Shown here: positions 19,116 through 28,805 of the stretch, piece by piece
How the letters are laid out: each line of letters begins with the position of its first letter
How positions within the stretch are numbered: the first letter of the stretch is position 1
Notes under the pieces: model-generated
The model's input: the letters and a program-made list of their open reading frames with translations, nothing else
Told to the model about the DNA's origin: nothing
Databases searched by the model: none
Made by a program: the position numbers and the translations under genes
From: Kiloniellales bacterium
GTDB lineage: Bacteria > Pseudomonadota > Alphaproteobacteria > Kiloniellales > JAKSBE01
NCBI GenBank assembly: GCA_030066685.1
Contig: JASJBF010000002.1
Span: 289,847 to 335,977 of the forward strand
DNA: 46,131 nucleotides
Reading direction: 5' to 3'

Positions 19116-20474
19116 ATGGCGAAGACACTCTTCGGAACCGACGGCATCCGCGGCACCGCGAACCAGGAGCCGGTGACCGCCGAGACCGCCCTCGCCGTAG
19201 CGATGGCGGCGGGTGCCCAGTTCACCCGGGGCGCGCACCGCCATCTGGTGGTGATCGGCAAGGACACCCGGCTCTCCGGCTATCTGCTCGAGCCGGCCAT
19301 GACCGCCGGCTTCATCGCCGCCGGCATGGACGTTGTCCTGCTCGGTCCCATGCCGACCCCGGCCGTGGGCTGGCTGACCCATTCGCTGCGCGCCGACCTG
19401 GGGGTCATGATCTCGGCCTCGCACAACGCCTATCCGGACAACGGCATCAAGCTCTTCGGCCCGGACGGCTACAAGCTCTCGGACGAGGTCGAGTCCGAGA
19501 TCGAGGCGCGGATCGCCAAGGGCACCGCCGCCTACCGGGCGCCCAGCGAGCACCTGGGACGGGCCCGGCGCCTCGACGACGCCGCCGGCCGCTACATCGA
19601 GTTCGCCAAGAACACCTTCCCGAAGGAGCGCCGGCTCGACGGCCTCAAGGTCGTGGTCGACTGCGCCAATGGCGCCGCCTACAAGGTGGCACCCACGGTG
19701 CTCTACGAGCTCGGCGCCGAGGTGGTGCCTCTGGGCGTCAATCCCGACGGACTCAACATCAACCGGGACTGCGGCGCGACGGCGCCGAGCTGGCTGCAGA
19801 GCGCGGTGGTCGCCCAGGGCGCCGATCTCGGCATCGCCCTCGACGGCGACGCCGACCGGACGATCCTGGTCGACGAGACCGGCGCGGTGATCGACGGCGA
19901 CCAAGTCATGGGCCTGATCGCTCGCTCCTGGAGCCGGGCCGGGGCGCTGGCCGGCGGCGGCGTGGTCGCGACGGTGATGTCCAACCTCGGCCTGGCCCGC
20001 TTCCTGGAGGGCGCCGGCCTCAAGCTGCACCGGACCCCGGTCGGCGACCGCTACGTGGTCGAGGAGATGCGTGCCCGGGGCTGCAACCTGGGCGGCGAGC
20101 AGTCCGGCCACATCGTGCTCTCCGATCACACGACCACCGGCGACGGACTGATCGCGGCGCTCCAGGTCCTGGCCGTGCTGATCGAGGCGCAGCGGCCGGC
20201 CAGCGAGGTGACGGCGGTCTTCACGCCGCTGCCCCAGCAGCTGAAGAACGTCCGCTTCAATGGCGGCGCGCCCCAGGACGACGCCCGGGTCAAGGCCGCC
20301 ATCGCCGAGGGCGAGAAGGCCCTGGGCGCTGAAGGGCGGCTTCTGATCCGCAAGTCGGGAACGGAGCCGGTGATCCGGATCATGGGCGAGGCCGAGGACG
20401 AGGCCCTGCTGTCCCGGGTGGTCGAGCGGATCGCGGACGCCATCGCCGAGGCTGCCGCGGCACCGGGTGGCTGA
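19116..20474 (+). CDS. glmM: Phosphoglucosamine mutase
   Basis: 452 residues. Interconverts glucosamine-6-phosphate and glucosamine-1-phosphate on the way to UDP-GlcNAc for peptidoglycan and lipopolysaccharide. It has [14 protein letters not shown] at the N-terminus, the active-site phosphoserine S102 in [15 protein letters not shown], the metal loop DGDADR (243-248), and the sugar-phosphate loop [14 protein letters not shown] near the C-terminus. The ATG at 19116 has AGAGG upstream. The thiD gene follows 17 bases later. Confidence 0.97.
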   Translation: MAKTLFGTDGIRGTANQEPVTAETALAVAMAAGAQFTRGAHRHLVVIGKDTRLSGYLLEPAMTAGFIAAGMDVVLLGPMPTPAVGWLTHSLRADLGVMISASHNAYPDNGIKLFGPDGYKLSDEVESEIEARIAKGTAAYRAPSEHLGRARRLDDAAGRYIEFAKNTFPKERRLDGLKVVVDCANGAAYKVAPTVLYELGAEVVPLGVNPDGLNINRDCGATAPSWLQSAVVAQGADLGIALDGDADRTILVDETGAVIDGDQVMGLIARSWSRAGALAGGGVVATVMSNLGLARFLEGAGLKLHRTPVGDRYVVEEMRARGCNLGGEQSGHIVLSDHTTTGDGLIAALQVLAVLIEAQRPASEVTAVFTPLPQQLKNVRFNGGAPQDDARVKAAIAEGEKALGAEGRLLIRKSGTEPVIRIMGEAEDEALLSRVVERIADAIAEAAAAPGG

Positions 20475-20491
20475 GGCGGAGGGGGAGTTCC

Positions 20492-21304
20492 ATGAAGGGA
20501 CGGGTTCTGATCGTCGCCGGTTCCGACTCCGGGGGCGGCGCGGGCATCCAGGCGGACATCAAGACGGTGACCGCCCTGGGCGGCTTCGCCGCCACCGCCG
20601 TGACCGCTCTGACCGCCCAGAACACGACCGGGGTCTACGGGGTGGTCGGAGTCGAGCCGGCCTTCATCCAGCAGCAGATGCGGGTTGTGGTCGAGGACAT
20701 CGGCGCCGACGCGGTCAAGACCGGCATGCTGCATTCCGCTCCCGTGATCGAGGCCGTCGCCGAGGTCCTGGCCGAGCTCGATCCGGCGCTCCCGGTGGTC
20801 GTCGACCCGGTGATGGTCGCGCAGAGCGGCGCCTCCCTCTTGGAGTCCGACGCGGTCTCGGCCGTCAAGGAACGCCTGCTGCCGCGGGCCGGGGTCCTGA
20901 CCCCGAACCTGCCGGAGGCCGCGGCGCTGCTGGGCGGCGCGATCTCCGAAACCCGCGACGGCATGGTCTCGGCGGCCTTGGGTCTCGCCGAACTCGGCCC
21001 CGGTGCCGTCCTGCTCAAGGGCGGCCACATGGCGAGCGACAGCCTGCGCGACGTTCTGGTGCGCCGTGGTGAGGTGCTGGAGGTTTTCGAGGAGCCCCGC
21101 ATCGACACCGAGCACACCCACGGCACCGGCTGCACCTTGGCCTCCGCGATCGCCACCGGCCTGGCGCAGGGGCTCGCGGTGACCGCCGCCGTGCAGAGGG
21201 CACGCCGCTACCTCCGCCTGGCCATTGAGCGCAACCCTGGCCTCGGGCGCGGCCAGGGACCGGTCGACCACGGGGTCACGGTCCGGCCCTTCGACGGCGC
21301 CTAA
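20492..21304 (+). CDS. thiD: Hydroxymethylpyrimidine (phosphate) kinase ThiD
   Basis: 270 residues, ribokinase fold. Phosphorylates 4-amino-5-hydroxymethyl-2-methylpyrimidine and its monophosphate for thiamine synthesis. Motifs: VLIVAGSDSGGGAGIQADIK, TALTAQNTTGVYGV, DPVMVAQSGASLL, LTPNLPEAAALLGG and the anion-hole/catalytic THGTGCTLASAIATG. A GGGGGAG Shine-Dalgarno precedes the ATG. No TPP riboswitch is visible in front of it. Confidence 0.95.
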   Translation: MKGRVLIVAGSDSGGGAGIQADIKTVTALGGFAATAVTALTAQNTTGVYGVVGVEPAFIQQQMRVVVEDIGADAVKTGMLHSAPVIEAVAEVLAELDPALPVVVDPVMVAQSGASLLESDAVSAVKERLLPRAGVLTPNLPEAAALLGGAISETRDGMVSAALGLAELGPGAVLLKGGHMASDSLRDVLVRRGEVLEVFEEPRIDTEHTHGTGCTLASAIATGLAQGLAVTAAVQRARRYLRLAIERNPGLGRGQGPVDHGVTVRPFDGA

Positions 21305-21403
21305 GTCGCGATCGCGCCGGCCCTCGAACGGCCTCCCTCTGGTGACATCCGGCGTTCCGCGAGTCACTATCGGCACCGGCGGACAACCATGGGGAGAAAT
21401 GTC

Positions 21404-22477
21404 ATGCCCATCCCGACGGAGCCGATCGGCAGCGTGCCGCGTCCTGACTACCTTCTGGATGCCTTCAAGAAGCAGGGCGAAGGGAGGCTGGACGCCGACG
21501 GTCTGCACCAGGCCGTCGATCGTGCGGTCGCCGAGACCATTGCCGCCATGGAGGCCACGGGATCGCCGGTCATCACCGACGGTGAGCAGTCCAAGCCCAG
21601 CTTCGCGACCTATCCGATCGACGGATTGGCGACCCTGGCGCCCGACGGCGTCGTGATCCCCTTCGCTGACGGGCACTCGCGTCAGTTGCCGCGGCTGACG
21701 GCGGGCCCCTTCCGCTACATGACCTACTCGGGGACTTTTGTCGCCCAGGCTCGCCGGCATGCGACGAAGCCGATCAAGCAGGCCGTGATCGCGCCCTCGG
21801 CGCTGAGCCTGCTCTATCCGCAGGACGGCATCGATGGCTACCCGCGCGAGGCCTTCATCGACGACCTGATCACGGAATGCGCCGCGGACATCCGCTCTGC
21901 CTTCGACGCCGGAGCGGAGAGCGTGCAGATCGATTTCACGGAAGGTCGCCTGTCCTGCAAGCTGGATCCCTCCCGCGGGCTCCTGCGGGACTTCGTCGCC
22001 CTGAACAACGCCGTGCTGGACCGTTTCGGTGCCGAAGAGCGCCAGCGGATCGGCGTGCACACCTGCCCGGGCGGCGATCACGATTCGACTCACTCCGCCG
22101 ACGTCGACTATGCCGAGCTGCTGCCGGATCTCTTCGGCATCAAGGCCGGCAGGTTCTTCATCCAGATGGCGAGCGAGACGGACCGGCCTCGGGTGCTGGA
22201 CCTGATCGCGCGCGAACGGCGGCCGGACCAGACCGTCTTCATCGGCGTGATCGATCCCATCAACGAGACGGTCGAGAGCGCGGACACCGTTCGTGACCGC
22301 ACCCTCGAGGCGGTCGAGCATCTCGGGCACGAAAAATTCGGCACGACCGACGACTGCGGCTTCTCCCCCTTCGGCGACGACACCTCGACGGCGCGGGAAA
22401 CCGCCTTCGCCAAGATCAGGGCCCGCGTCGAGGGAACACGGCTTGGGGCCGAGAACCTTGGAATGGCCCAAGAATGA
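21404..22477 (+). CDS. MetE C-terminal-like cobalamin-independent methyltransferase
   Basis: 357 residues, matching only the catalytic C-terminal barrel of MetE (full MetE is about 750). The zinc/thiol ligand pattern is present: H219 and C221 in GVHTCPGG, E258 in QMASE, C318 in DDCGFSPFG. The N-terminus IGSVPRPDYLLDA is typical of the UroD/MetE-like superfamily. Short forms act as methionine synthases with other methyl donors or as epoxyalkane:CoM-like enzymes, so the substrate is open. The ATG at 21404 is chosen over 21389 because GGGGAGA lies upstream of it. Confidence 0.8.
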   Translation: MPIPTEPIGSVPRPDYLLDAFKKQGEGRLDADGLHQAVDRAVAETIAAMEATGSPVITDGEQSKPSFATYPIDGLATLAPDGVVIPFADGHSRQLPRLTAGPFRYMTYSGTFVAQARRHATKPIKQAVIAPSALSLLYPQDGIDGYPREAFIDDLITECAADIRSAFDAGAESVQIDFTEGRLSCKLDPSRGLLRDFVALNNAVLDRFGAEERQRIGVHTCPGGDHDSTHSADVDYAELLPDLFGIKAGRFFIQMASETDRPRVLDLIARERRPDQTVFIGVIDPINETVESADTVRDRTLEAVEHLGHEKFGTTDDCGFSPFGDDTSTARETAFAKIRARVEGTRLGAENLGMAQE

Positions 22478-22566
22478 AAGTGTTCAGGGCTTTACAGCGG
22501 CCAGGATGTTGCCATGGCAGACCATCAAGTGCGATCGCGACCGGATAGTCTTACCATCCGCCAGCC

Positions 22567-23154
22567 ATGACGATCCTTGCCATCATCGCCTTCGACGGCT
22601 TCACGGACCTCGACGTCTTCTTGCATTGGGACCTTCTGAACCGCCCGCGCCAGGAGGCGCCGGAGCGATTTGGACAGTGGCGTGTCCGGCTGCTCGGCAC
22701 CGCGGCGCGCCACCGCTCCACGGCCGGCCTGGAGATCGAAATGCAGGGGGCCATCGACGAGGCACGCGAAGCCGACGCCGTGCTGCACGCCAGCGGCCCA
22801 GCGACCCGAAGCCTCGCCCAAGATCGCAACTACCTCGATCGCTTGTCGCTCGATCCGGCGCGCCAACTGGTTGCGTCCCAGTGCTCCGGGGCCCTGGTCC
22901 TTGCGGCCAGCGGCCTGCTCGAGGGCAAGACTGCGACCACCTATCCCACCGCTAGGGCGCAGCTCGAAGGCTACGGCGTCACTTTTCTTGCCGAGCCTTT
23001 CGTCGCCCACGAGCGAATCGCGACTGCGGCGGGCTGTCTGGCCGGCGTCGAGCTCGACCGTTGGCTGCTCAGCAAGCTTGCGGACCCCGAAGTGGCGGCG
23101 GCCTGCATCGCTTCGGCGAGCCCCATCGGCCAAGGGCTCGAGTTGGACGCCTAG
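22567..23154 (+). CDS. DJ-1/PfpI family protein
   Basis: 195 residues. It begins MTILAIIAFDGFTDLDVF, the usual DJ-1/PfpI first strand, and has the nucleophile elbow VASQCSGALVLAASGLL with Cys at 106. The family includes isonitrile hydratases, glyoxalase-III-like enzymes and regulator domains; no HTH domain is attached here. The exact activity cannot be read off. It lies 89 bases after the methyltransferase on the same strand. Confidence 0.82.
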   Translation: MTILAIIAFDGFTDLDVFLHWDLLNRPRQEAPERFGQWRVRLLGTAARHRSTAGLEIEMQGAIDEAREADAVLHASGPATRSLAQDRNYLDRLSLDPARQLVASQCSGALVLAASGLLEGKTATTYPTARAQLEGYGVTFLAEPFVAHERIATAAGCLAGVELDRWLLSKLADPEVAAACIASASPIGQGLELDA

Positions 23155-23231
23155 CCTTCGGCCCCGACAAGACCCATAATCCGCGGCGCCGTTCTTGGCC
23201 CGTCGCTTTCGAGAGAGGTTCGTCAGGCCCC

Positions 23232-23852
23232 ATGTCCGATCGCCACGCAATCACGTCGCTCGAAGCCCTGGAAGCCCTCTACGGGGCGGTGAACGAGAAT
23301 TCCCTGGCCAAGGAGACCGGCACTCTGACGCCGGAATACCGCCGCTGGATCGAGGCGGCACCCTTTTTCGCCATCGCCAGCGCCGGGCCCGGCGGGCTCG
23401 ACTGTTCGCCGCGAGGCGACGCAAAGGGCCAGCTGTTCCGCTGCCTGGACGACAAGACGCTCGCGGTGCCCGATCGGCGCGGCAACAACCGGCTCGATAC
23501 CTTGAGGAACATCCTCGCCGACCCGCGCGTCGCCCTGCTGTTCCTGATCCCGGGAATCAACGAGACGCTGCGCGTCAATGGTCGTGCGACGATCACGACG
23601 GACCCCGAGCTGGTCGAGAGCTTCGCGGTCGGCGACAAGAGGCCGGCGAGCGTCATACTGGTCGAGATCGATTCCGTCTACTTCCAATGCGCCAGGGCCC
23701 TGGCCCGCGCCAAGCTCTGGGATCCGGACCTTCGGATCGATCCCGGCGAGGTCCCGACGGCCGGGCAGATGACCAGGGCCGCCAAGCCCGGCTTCGACGC
23801 GGAAGGTTACGATGCCGGGCTCCCGGCGCGGCAGCGGGCGACGCTCTACTGA
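23232..23852 (+). CDS. PPOX-type FMN-dependent flavoprotein (MSMEG_1061-like)
   Basis: 206 residues with the split-barrel pattern of the pyridoxamine 5'-phosphate oxidase superfamily: FFAIASAGPGGLDCSPRGDA, LAVPDRRGNNRLDTLRNIL, VALLFLIPGINETLRVNGRA. The overall pattern resembles the MSMEG_1061 subfamily rather than PdxH, so a role in vitamin B6 synthesis is unlikely. The ATG at 23232 follows the DJ-1 gene by 77 bases. Physiological substrate unknown. Confidence 0.8.
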   Translation: MSDRHAITSLEALEALYGAVNENSLAKETGTLTPEYRRWIEAAPFFAIASAGPGGLDCSPRGDAKGQLFRCLDDKTLAVPDRRGNNRLDTLRNILADPRVALLFLIPGINETLRVNGRATITTDPELVESFAVGDKRPASVILVEIDSVYFQCARALARAKLWDPDLRIDPGEVPTAGQMTRAAKPGFDAEGYDAGLPARQRATLY

Positions 23853-23970
23853 GCCGGATCGCGGAGGCCCGACGCCAGGCCGCCGCCGCAGCGGGCTCGC
23901 CCGGGTTGAAGGACCGCCTCCAGAATCAGCTAGACATTTCGAGCGCTAAGCTCTGAATTGTCTCCCAGGG

Positions 23971-23987
23971 CAGATCCGCAGGATCTG
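23971..23987. promoter_or_regulatory. Palindrome upstream of pqiA
   Basis: CAGATCC-GCA-GGATCTG is a perfect 7-bp inverted repeat 21 bases before the pqiA ATG, just ahead of its GGAGG ribosome binding site. It could be an operator or a leader hairpin; nothing distinguishes the two. A second short repeat GAGC/GCTC lies at 23941-23953. Confidence 0.4.
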
Positions 23988-24008
23988 TCGTGCGGTGTGG
24001 GGAGGCGG

Positions 24009-25331
24009 ATGACCACGCGACCCGTGGCCTATGCGGACCGGTCGGTCGTGGTCTGCCATGAGTGTGATGCGCTCTACCGAAGGGTGGAGACGGCCGCGCC
24101 GTCCAAGGCCAAGTGCGGGCGCTGCGGCGCCGTCCTCTACCGCAGCAAGCCGGACAGCATCGACCGCTCGCTTTGCCTGCACTTGGCGGCTCTGCTGTTC
24201 CTGGTCCTGTCCAACTCCTTCAACTTCATGACCTTCAAGCTCGAGGGCCGCGAGCAGGTCAACACCCTGATCTCCGGCGTCGTCGAGTTCTATAACCAGG
24301 GCCTCTGGCCGCTCGCCCTGCTCGTGTTGCTGTCGACGATCCTGATTCCGCTGATCAAGGTGCTGAGCACGATCTATGTCCTGGTTGCGGTGCGCTTCGA
24401 CCAGCCGGCGCCGCGGCTCAAGACCGTCTTCCGCTACATCGAGATCATGCATCCCTGGGCGATGATGGAGGTCTACCTCCTCGGGGTGCTGGTCGCGATC
24501 GTCAAGCTGTCGGACATGGCGACCATCGAGTTCGGGACCGCGCTCTATTGCTTCGTCGCCCTGATCGTTCTCTTGGCCGCGGGCGAGGCGGCCCTGGAGC
24601 CCGAGGAGGTCTGGGAGCGCATCGACCGGCGGCGACCCGGGCGCAAAGCGCCGTCGTTGTCGCCGCCGGACCTGGCGGGTACGCGCCCCTTCGGCTGCCA
24701 CACCTGCGGCCTCGTGACCCATCTGAACCGGGCGGCGGAGGCGCGGCATCCGCACTGCGAGCGCTGCGGCACGGCCCTGCACTGGCGGAAGCCCAACGGG
24801 ATGAACCGGGCCTGGGCCCTGGTGATCACCGGCTTCATTCTCTACATCCCGGCGAACGTATATCCGATCATGACCGTGATCTCCTTCGGCAGGGGCGCGC
24901 CGGACACCATCATCAGCGGGGTCATCCACTTGATCGAGGCCGAGATGTGGCCACTCGCCCTGCTGGTGTTCTTCGCCAGCGTGACCGTGCCGGTCATGAA
25001 GCTGGTCGGCATGATCTTCCTCCTGGTTTCCGTGCAGCTCAAATCCAGCTGGCGGCCGAGGGACCGGACCCTGCTGTACCGGATCGTCGAGGCGGTGGGC
25101 CGCTGGTCGATGATCGACATCTTCATGATCTCGATCCTCGCGGCGCTGGTGAAGCTGGGCGCGATTGCCACCATCGAGCCCGGAGTCGGCGCCACCTCCT
25201 TCGCGGCGGTCGTGGTGATCACCATGATCGCGGCGATGTCCTTCGATCCGCGGACGATCTGGGACGCCATGGAAGAGGGCAAGAGAACGAAAGCCATCGA
25301 AGGGAGGGCGGCAGGTGTCACAGCAAGCTGA
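24009..25331 (+). CDS. pqiA: Paraquat-inducible protein A, inner-membrane PqiA
   Basis: 440 residues from the ATG at 24009, which has a perfect GGAGG four bases upstream. Two homologous halves each have a zinc-ribbon (CHECDALY...CGRCGAVLY near 15-40 and CHTCGLV...CERCGTALHW near 235-262) and four membrane helices. In the Pqi system PqiA is the inner-membrane partner of the PqiB MCE tunnel that moves lipids between the two membranes. It overlaps pqiB by 17 bases. Confidence 0.92.
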   Translation: MTTRPVAYADRSVVVCHECDALYRRVETAAPSKAKCGRCGAVLYRSKPDSIDRSLCLHLAALLFLVLSNSFNFMTFKLEGREQVNTLISGVVEFYNQGLWPLALLVLLSTILIPLIKVLSTIYVLVAVRFDQPAPRLKTVFRYIEIMHPWAMMEVYLLGVLVAIVKLSDMATIEFGTALYCFVALIVLLAAGEAALEPEEVWERIDRRRPGRKAPSLSPPDLAGTRPFGCHTCGLVTHLNRAAEARHPHCERCGTALHWRKPNGMNRAWALVITGFILYIPANVYPIMTVISFGRGAPDTIISGVIHLIEAEMWPLALLVFFASVTVPVMKLVGMIFLLVSVQLKSSWRPRDRTLLYRIVEAVGRWSMIDIFMISILAALVKLGAIATIEPGVGATSFAAVVVITMIAAMSFDPRTIWDAMEEGKRTKAIEGRAAGVTAS

Positions 25332-26982
25332 GAACGGGACGGCGCCGGACGCACCCGAGATCGCGATCGAAGAGCGCCGCGGGATTTCCACGGTCTGGCT
25401 GATCCCCGTTGTGGCCGGCGCGATCGCGATCTGGCTCGCCTATACCACGATCTCTGAGCAGGGGCCGGAGATCACGATCTCCTTCAAGACCGCGGCGGGC
25501 CTCGAGCCCGGCAAGACCAAGATCAAGTTCAGGGACGTCGACGTCGGCCTGGTCGAGGAGGTCGACATCACGGACGACCTCTCGGGAATCGTGATCAAGG
25601 CGACCTTGGACAAATCCGCGACGCCGCACCTGAACGACGAGACCCGGTTCTGGGTGGTGCGCCCGCGGCTGGGGGCCGGCGGCGTCTCCGGACTCGGCAC
25701 GCTCGTCTCGGGCGCCTACGTCGAGATCGACCCGGGCGGCGGCAATCCGCGGCGCGACTTCGTCGGTCTCGAGGTGCCGCCGGTCATTACCTCCGACGTG
25801 CCCGGCACCCAGTACCGCCTGAAGTCGGACCGGCTGGGTTCGCTCGGCCCCGGCGACCCGATCACCTTCCGCGGCATCCGCGTCGGTCAGATTCTCGGCT
25901 ACGAGCTGAACGAGGACGCCGGCGGCGTCACTTTCGTAGCCTTCGTTCAGGCGCCGCACGACAGGCTGGTGCGCGACGAAACGCGTTTTTGGAACGCCAG
26001 CGGTTTCCAGATCGAGGTCGGGGCCGAAGGCTTCGAGGTAAAGACCGAAAGCCTCGAGACGCTCCTCGCCGGCGGCATCGTGTTCAGCACCCCCTTGGGC
26101 GCGCTGCGGCAGCAGCCGAGCACTCCCGATACCGAGTTCGTGCTCTACGACAGCGAGGAGAGCGTCGAAGAGGCGGAGATCGTAGAGCGCCTGCCCCTGT
26201 TGTTGAAATTCGACGGCTCGGTGCGCGGCCTCAACCCCGGCGCGCCGGTCGAGCTCAGGGGCCTGCGGATCGGCACGGTGAAGGACGTGCGCCTGGAGTA
26301 CGATACGAGCACCAAGGACTTCAGCGTCCCCGTTGTCATCACGATTGAGCCCTCCCGACTCACGATCGTGGGCGAACAGGAGACCACGGCCTACGGCCCC
26401 CTCGACGAGTTCGTCGAGCGTGGCCTGCGCGCGCAGCTTCGATCCGGCAACCTGCTGACCGGTCAGCTGCTGGTCGCCCTGGATTTCTTCCCCGACGCGC
26501 CGCCGGAGAAGGTGGACTACAGCGACGTCTACCCGGTCCTGCCGACGATCCCCTCGGAGATCGAGCAGCTCACCCGATCGGTCGGCGATGTCCTCGACAA
26601 GGTGTCGAACCTGCAGCTCGAGGAACTGGTCGGCGACCTGCGCGCCACGGTGCAGTCGGCCCAGGAGCTCGTCGCCTCGCCGCAGGTCACCGACGCGGTC
26701 GCCAATCTCAACCGCTCGCTCGCCAGCCTGGAGAGCCTGCTCGGCAAGGTCGACGAGGAGGTCGGCCCGCTGGTGAACAGCCTGCGCAAGACCTCGGCCG
26801 CGGCCGAGGCCACCTTGGTTTCCACCGAAAGCATGGTCAGCGAGAATTCTCAGATTCGCTACGATCTGTCCCAGCTCCTGCAGGAGCTGACCGAGGCGGC
26901 GCGCTCGATCCGGGTGCTGGCGGACTACCTCGAGCAGAATCCGAGCGCGCTCTTGAGCGGCAAAGGGGGGGCCGATCAATGA
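25315..26982 (+). CDS. pqiB: MCE-family intermembrane transport protein PqiB
   Basis: 555 residues from a GTG inside the pqiA end, preceded by GGGAGGG. One N-terminal membrane helix (about 24-42, TVWLIPVVAGAIAIWLAY), then three MCE (MlaD) domains (about 52-145, 165-270 and 290-400), and a long C-terminal helix/coiled coil (about 410-545) that forms the periplasmic needle in Escherichia coli PqiB. The size closely matches the 546-residue homologue. It likely builds a hexameric lipid channel across the periplasm. Confidence 0.92.
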   Translation: MSQQAENGTAPDAPEIAIEERRGISTVWLIPVVAGAIAIWLAYTTISEQGPEITISFKTAAGLEPGKTKIKFRDVDVGLVEEVDITDDLSGIVIKATLDKSATPHLNDETRFWVVRPRLGAGGVSGLGTLVSGAYVEIDPGGGNPRRDFVGLEVPPVITSDVPGTQYRLKSDRLGSLGPGDPITFRGIRVGQILGYELNEDAGGVTFVAFVQAPHDRLVRDETRFWNASGFQIEVGAEGFEVKTESLETLLAGGIVFSTPLGALRQQPSTPDTEFVLYDSEESVEEAEIVERLPLLLKFDGSVRGLNPGAPVELRGLRIGTVKDVRLEYDTSTKDFSVPVVITIEPSRLTIVGEQETTAYGPLDEFVERGLRAQLRSGNLLTGQLLVALDFFPDAPPEKVDYSDVYPVLPTIPSEIEQLTRSVGDVLDKVSNLQLEELVGDLRATVQSAQELVASPQVTDAVANLNRSLASLESLLGKVDEEVGPLVNSLRKTSAAAEATLVSTESMVSENSQIRYDLSQLLQELTEAARSIRVLADYLEQNPSALLSGKGGADQ

Positions 26983-27581
26983 TCCAGACCACAAGCCCGC
27001 GTCACGCCGGTCTCCTGGCCGTGCTGGTGCTGTCCTGCATCCTGGCGGCCTGCGCCGAGAGCCAGCCCTCGCGCTTCTACCTGCTTTCGAGCCTGCCGCC
27101 GGCTGAGGCCGGCGAGTCGGCCAAGCCGCTTTCGGTCGGGGTCGGGCCGATCTCCATGCCGGAGTACCTGAACCGCCCGCAGATCGTGACCCGCGACAGC
27201 TCGACTAAGCTGGCCCTAGCCGAGTTCGACCGCTGGGGCGAGCCCCTGGACGAGCTCTTCAGCCAAGCCATGGCGGCGAACCTCTCCGCGCTGCTCAAGA
27301 CCGAGCGGGTCTATCGGCTGCCCCGCCGCCGCACCGCCAGCCTCGACTACCAGGTCGAGATCGACATCTTTCGCTTCGACGCCGAGGCGACCGGCCTGGT
27401 CCAGCTGACCGCGCGCTGGTCGCTCTACGGCAAGGGCGGCAAGAAGCTCCTCAAGACCGGCACGGCGAATCTGACCGAGCAGGCCGGGCCGACCCCCGAG
27501 GACCTGGCCGAGGGCATGAGCCGCGTGGTCGAGCGCTTCAGCCGCAACATTGCCGGCGAGATCGGTTCGCGGCGCGGTTAG
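26979..27581 (+). CDS. pqiC: PqiC-type outer-membrane lipoprotein
   Basis: 200 residues, overlapping the pqiB stop by four bases. Lipoprotein signal LLAVLVLSCILAACAESQPS with lipobox LAAC, followed by the PqiC/DUF330 domain (RFYLLSSLPPAE, SVGVGPISMPEYLNRPQIVT, EFDRWGEPLDELF). It anchors the tip of PqiB at the outer membrane. Ends 73 bases before the converging aspartoacylase-like gene. Confidence 0.9.
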   Translation: MIQTTSPRHAGLLAVLVLSCILAACAESQPSRFYLLSSLPPAEAGESAKPLSVGVGPISMPEYLNRPQIVTRDSSTKLALAEFDRWGEPLDELFSQAMAANLSALLKTERVYRLPRRRTASLDYQVEIDIFRFDAEATGLVQLTARWSLYGKGGKKLLKTGTANLTEQAGPTPEDLAEGMSRVVERFSRNIAGEIGSRRG

Positions 27582-27654
27582 CGTCTGTATTGCAAGGACA
27601 ATCGATGTTCAATCCCGGGGTGTGGTCGTATGACGGCGATCCGGCTTGGTTCGG

Positions 27655-28743
27655 TTACACGATTGGCGGTTCGTCGGCCAGCTCGGAAGTCAGGCCGCGT
27701 TCGTAGGCGGCTTCTGGCTCAAAGTTGTCTAGGGAGCGCCCGACGATTTGCCCGCCCTCGTACTGGGCGATGTGAAACAGCGCGTCGCCCTCGTGCACCA
27801 GCGGCAAGTTGCTGCGCCCGATGGCAACGCCGCTGACGGAGCTCAGAATCTCGATCTCGTTCTCACCGAAAGGGTCGGCGACGACACCGAGGACTTGGCC
27901 CTCCTTGACCTGACTGCCCAGAGATGTGGTGGCTCGCAGCAAGCCGCTCTGTGGTGCGCGGATCCACCTGCTCGAGCCGATCATCAGCGGCTTCAGCTTC
28001 GCGGTCTTTCTTTTTGAAGCGGAGAGCATCTCCAGGGCGCGCATGACCCGAACGATGCCTTTGACACCCGCCCGGATGCAGGCTTCGTCGAAGCGCAGGG
28101 CCTCGCCGGCCTCGTAGACTATGACGGGCACATTCTGCCGGCTGGCGGCCTCTCGTAGGCTGCCTTCGCGCAATCCGGCGTTGATCAGAAGGGGCACGCC
28201 GAAGGCTTGTGCCAGCCGCTCAGTCTCCGGGTCGTCAAGGTTTGCCCGGATCTGCGGGAAGTTGTCGCGATGAATGGCGCCCGTGTGCAGGTCGATACCA
28301 TGCGTCGACTTGCTCACGATTTCGTCGAGGAACAGTCGTGCGAGACGCGCCGCGAGGGAGCCTCGAAGCGAACCGGGGAAGGATCGGTTGAGGTCTCGCC
28401 GGTCCGGCAGATAGCGGGATTGCGAGACGAACCCCAGAACGTTGACGATCGGAACGGCGATCAAGGTACCGCGCAATCGGCGCAATCCGCTGAGCCTCAG
28501 CAGGCGCCGGATGACCTCGACACCGTTGATTTCATCACCGTGTATCGCCGCGCTGACGAAAAGGCGTGGTCCCTCGGTTCTGCCATGGACGACCTGCACC
28601 GGCATGGTCATCGGCGTGTGCGTCGAAAGCTCGGCGATCGGCAGATCGATCGTGCAGCGCTGACCCGCTCGAACCTCGACGTTACCGAGGGTTATCGGGC
28701 TTCTCTCCTGCCTTGGTCGCTTGCGCGCCGTCTTGGCCACCAT
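27655..28743 (-). CDS. Succinylglutamate desuccinylase/aspartoacylase-family zinc hydrolase
   Basis: 362 residues, M14-type carboxypeptidase fold. Zinc ligands are H68 and E71 (AAIHGDEINGVEVI) and H153 (HGIDLHTGA); the YLPDRRDLNRSFPG loop binds the acidic substrate in relatives. A C-terminal beta-barrel (about 270-345) ends the protein. Relatives remove acyl groups from amino acids (AstE, aspartoacylase) or cleave related amides. It is the last gene of the minus-strand rimK cluster, 62 bases after mgtE. A substrate made by the RimK ligase is an attractive but unproven idea. The start at 28743 is chosen because homology begins there. Confidence 0.85.
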   Translation of the reverse strand: MVAKTARKRPRQERSPITLGNVEVRAGQRCTIDLPIAELSTHTPMTMPVQVVHGRTEGPRLFVSAAIHGDEINGVEVIRRLLRLSGLRRLRGTLIAVPIVNVLGFVSQSRYLPDRRDLNRSFPGSLRGSLAARLARLFLDEIVSKSTHGIDLHTGAIHRDNFPQIRANLDDPETERLAQAFGVPLLINAGLREGSLREAASRQNVPVIVYEAGEALRFDEACIRAGVKGIVRVMRALEMLSASKRKTAKLKPLMIGSSRWIRAPQSGLLRATTSLGSQVKEGQVLGVVADPFGENEIEILSSVSGVAIGRSNLPLVHEGDALFHIAQYEGGQIVGRSLDNFEPEAAYERGLTSELADEPPIV

Positions 28744-28805
28744 AACTTCAACAACTCCGCATTCTTGACCTTGCACGAGCCCGAGACTCAAAGGCGGTAC
28801 CAAGC

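Noticed and set aside
20126-22471. 781-codon minus-strand frame opposite glmM, thiD and the MetE-like gene
   Set aside because: Same shadow signature and no Shine-Dalgarno; the plus-strand proteins have intact catalytic motifs.
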